This document shows positions 61,309 through 64,000 of a stretch of 64,000 nt of DNA, one piece after another. How positions within the stretch are numbered: position 1 is the stretch's first letter; every line of letters begins with the position of its first letter. The notes beneath the pieces are model-generated. The model was not told where the DNA came from. It did no database searches and saw only the letters and a list, made by a program, of their open reading frames with translations. A program made the position numbers and the translations under genes. Source of the DNA: Terana coerulea. Its lineage: Eukaryota; Basidiomycota; Agaricomycetes; Polyporales; Phanerochaetaceae. The stretch spans positions 62,001-126,000 of the forward strand of contig JAKOGH010000293.1 in the NCBI GenBank assembly GCA_024811115.1, in the 5' to 3' direction.

Positions 61309-63738
61309 ATGGCGCTATCATTTGCTGCACTGCTGTGGGCAGTAGCGGCTTTCGTAGCTTGGCAGGCTTGGCGTCTCGTCAAGCCGTTCATTGTCAAATC
61401 GCCTCTGGACAATATCCCCGGCCCATTGTCTCCGTCTATGGTGAAAGGTATGTGTAGGGCTTGCTCTAGTTGTATATTTTCAGATTATTGATGCTTTTGC
61501 CGTAGGGAACATGGGGCAGCTGCATGACAGGGACGAGGCATGGGGCTTCATGGACGGCATCGGGCGGAACTATGGCCAGGTAGTGAAGCTGAACAGTATT
61601 CTTGGGGTGCGTACCATCTCATCCGCTGTGTGACGCTGTGCATGCGTTGATCACTGCTTGTAGGCGAAAATGCTTTGGGTCCACGATCCGAAGGCTCTGC
61701 AACACGTCATCTTGAAAGACCAGGACGTATATGAGGAGCCTCAGTCTGAAATTGCGCAAGTCGGATTTACCGTTTCTCTACATCTTACTGATAGAGTTCT
61801 GCATACAGGCGACGCTGGATGACATTTGGCCCTGGCCTTCTCGCAACCCTAGGTGTGCCTTGTGAAAGTTCTCACAATAGTCCTCGTTCTGATTCTTTGC
61901 AGGCGATCACCACCGCCGCCAGCGCAAGATGCTCAACCCTGTCTTTTCCATCGCTCATATGCGAAGGCTGACACCCATATTCTACGAGGTCATCCACCGA
62001 GTGCGTTTTACATTCTCCTCTCCGTGTTTACCTTAACTTTAGTACGTTTGTTCATTCGCACATGTCATATAGCTTCAAGCCGGGATTTCTGGTCAGCTTC
62101 AAGCCAACCCTGGTAATAACGAAGTCGACGTGCTCGTTTGGATGGGACGGGCGGCACTGGAGCTTATCGGCCAGGGAGCTCTGGGGCACTCCTTTGACCC
62201 GCTCGTCGCGGAGGTACCAAATGAGTACGGCGCTGCGCTCAAATCCTTCGTGTGCGTTCTCTGCTCCACATACGTGTTTAACTTCTCGAACGCTCACTCT
62301 GTTGAATAGCCCTGCGTTCATGCGCTTCTTGAAAGAATGGAGTATCACCTCGAGCATCATCCTGCCACTGCTCGAGCTGCCGAAGGATCGCCCCATGTTC
62401 AAGCGGCTCCTCGCCGGTATAGTATCCCTGGTCCCGTCTGACTCCGTGCAAACCATGAAGCGCATCATTGATGTAATGGATGCCACGTCCAGAGAAATTT
62501 ACGCTGAGAAGAAAAGAATGCTCGCGACGGGCGACCAGGACCTCAAGATTGGTATGGGCGAGGGCCGCGATCTTATGAGCGTGCTTCGTAAGTGGACGTC
62601 TTAAGTTCTTTGCGGTGTATCTGAACGCACTGTACCAGTGCGAGCAAACATGGAGGCATCCGAGGAGGACAAATTACCAGAGGAAGAGTTAATCGCCCAA
62701 GTGTCGTACGTCCTCATGCATCCTCCTCAACGTGTGCTGCGATGACGTCTTCGTACAGTACAATCACATTTGCTGGTACAGACACAACCTCGAACGCCGT
62801 CGCACGCATCCTTCATCTGCTCGCCATCCACCCGGACGTCCAAGATAAGCTCCGCGCGGAAATATTGGAGGCATGCGGAAGGAGCAGTGGCAGTGATCTT
62901 GAGTATGATGACCTGGTTGAGCTTCCTTTCCTGGACGCGATTTGCAGAGAAACTTTGAGGCTGTGAGTCTCTGCGCCATCGAGACCCCGGATTAGCCTAT
63001 TGACTACACGCTGCTTTACAGCCATTCGCCTGTTGCATTTGTCAACAGACAGTACGTGTTTCAATCTGCTCAACTTCTGCCGCGTGATATGACTCACGGC
63101 TCTACAGAGCGCAGCAGGATATGGTCTTGCCGCTATCCACTCCGCTAACCTGCGTCGATGGCACGGTGACTGATACCATACATGTGCCCAAGGACACAGA
63201 GATTTTGGTCGGCATCTATTCGTGTAACCGCAGCCGGGCGATCTGGGGCGACGACGCTGAAGAATGGCGTCCCGAACGTTGGCTGAAGGGTAACATGCCT
63301 GAGAGCGTCACCAATGCAAGAGTTCCCGGCGTGTACTCGAATCTGTGAGTTGCTGACCTCGGCCTCCGAAAGTATTATTTATGCTGAATGCGACGTAATC
63401 TCAGGATGACGTTCCTCGGCGGTGGGCGTGCATGCATGTGGGTGCCTCTCGCAGTGTTTACATCAAGGCATTTTCTGACTTGATGCATCTCACGTAGCGG
63501 CTTTAAATTCTCTCAGCTTGAGATGAGTATGTACCCTTCCTTCTTGCTCCGATACGTCATGATTAACGCAGCTTTACAGAGGTAGTCCTGGTGACGCTCC
63601 TGAGAGTCTTTCCGTTTCTCGCTTGCTTCCGGCGCAAACGCGAACATACGCTGGAACCGTGCAGGTGTCTCGTATCCCTCTGTTGGGATGAGCCCCAAGC
63701 CGAGTTTGCCGTTGAAGATGGAAGCAGTTGCTGTCTAG
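61309..63738 (+). CDS. Cytochrome P450 monooxygenase, copy 2, one frame break near end
   Basis: Close paralogue of P450-1 with the same exon layout. Visible parts are the membrane helix (ALSFAALLWAVAAFVAWQAW), NIPGP hinge, HHRRQRKMLNPVFS, I-helix TFAGTDTTSNA, ExxR (CRETLR) and haem loop FLGGGRACIGFKFSQLE. One intron uses a GC donor (gcaagt, about 61758) where copy 1 has GT. In the last exon an extra T in the run 63609-63611 shifts the frame compared with copy 1. Without it the tail reads on to the matching end (PKPSLPL then AVAV, TAG 63736-63738); with it the last ~45 residues are replaced. The break is after the haem loop, so partial activity is conceivable. Codon use is less GC-rich than in copy 1. 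Confidence 0.9.
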
Positions 63739-64000
63739 TCTAAAACGCGTGAATCCCGGCTTCGGTTTCAATTGACTCTACTAGAAGTGTAATGACACAT
63801 CTATGTATCCGTTCTTACGCCGAAGATAATCGTATCGCACATTTCTGGGGCTAATTACTCGCTGGCAAAGGTTAGCTGATCTTGAGGGCATTTTTGCTAG
63901 TGACGGAGTTTGCCGGGTTAGTATTTGTGGGAACTGATGGTGGTTAATCCAATGTTAATCCTCACGCTATCCCCACTCTTCTCCGATTCTTACTATCTAT
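63739..64000. other. Window end, no gene seen
   Basis: 3' flank of P450-2. Nothing recognisable before the window ends. Confidence 0.4.

Overview
The window is nuclear DNA from a filamentous basidiomycete, most likely a wood-decaying Agaricomycete. The genes are split by many short introns (about 45-70 bp, mostly GT-AG), sit close together on both strands, and include families typical of such fungi: F-box/leucine-rich proteins, a GH10 xylanase with an N-terminal CBM1, a peptidyl-Lys-type M35 metalloprotease, a membrane-anchored A1 aspartic protease, a DUF6593-like protein and clan-type cytochrome P450s. I saw no tRNA, rRNA, CRISPR array or intact transposon.

Layout. 0.4-2.1 kb: a decayed F-box gene. 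2.1-4.2 kb: a broken, inverted copy of the DNAJC3-like co-chaperone locus whose intact copy lies at 34.8-36.5 kb. 4.2-6.2 kb: no clear gene. 6.2-10 kb: an F-box protein and an SH3 adaptor, both on the minus strand. 10-12.3 kb: no clear gene. 12.4-17.4 kb: M35 protease, BTB protein and a PaiB-like flavin-binding protein. 17.9-21.5 kb: a long low-complexity/coiled-coil/zinc-finger protein. 22.1-29.2 kb: IMP dehydrogenase, GH10 xylanase, a Fic/Doc-domain gene divergent from a small putative mitochondrial protein, and a Ser/Pro-rich protein. 30.6-34.0 kb: a large low-complexity protein. 34.8-42.1 kb: intact DNAJC3 homologue, NF-YC (Hap5/HapE), F-box protein and the AAA+ helicase RVB1. 42.6-46.1 kb: degenerate and full-length aspartic protease genes. 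46.1-50.9 kb: gene-poor. 50.9-63.7 kb: DUF6593-like protein, P450, medium-chain reductase, C2H2 factor and a second, paralogous P450.

Housekeeping functions (IMPDH, RVB1, NF-YC, ER DnaJ) are interleaved with secreted enzymes (xylanase, two proteases). The right end (P450, MDR oxidoreductase, C2H2 regulator, P450) looks like a small oxidative-metabolism neighbourhood built by tandem duplication of a P450 together with its promoter; no core biosynthetic enzyme is visible.

Two themes stand out. First, local segmental duplication with decay: the DNAJC3 locus, NF-YC pieces, aspartic protease pieces, the P450 pair and a 63-bp repeat. Second, at least seven otherwise healthy-looking reading frames are broken by what look like single-base gains or losses, often in short homopolymers. 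These are either consensus errors in this sequence or genuine frameshifts, so gene models in this window should be read with that in mind. The best candidates for unusual biology are the Fic/Doc gene, the pseudogene carrying a tandem J domain, and the P450/MDR/C2H2 group.
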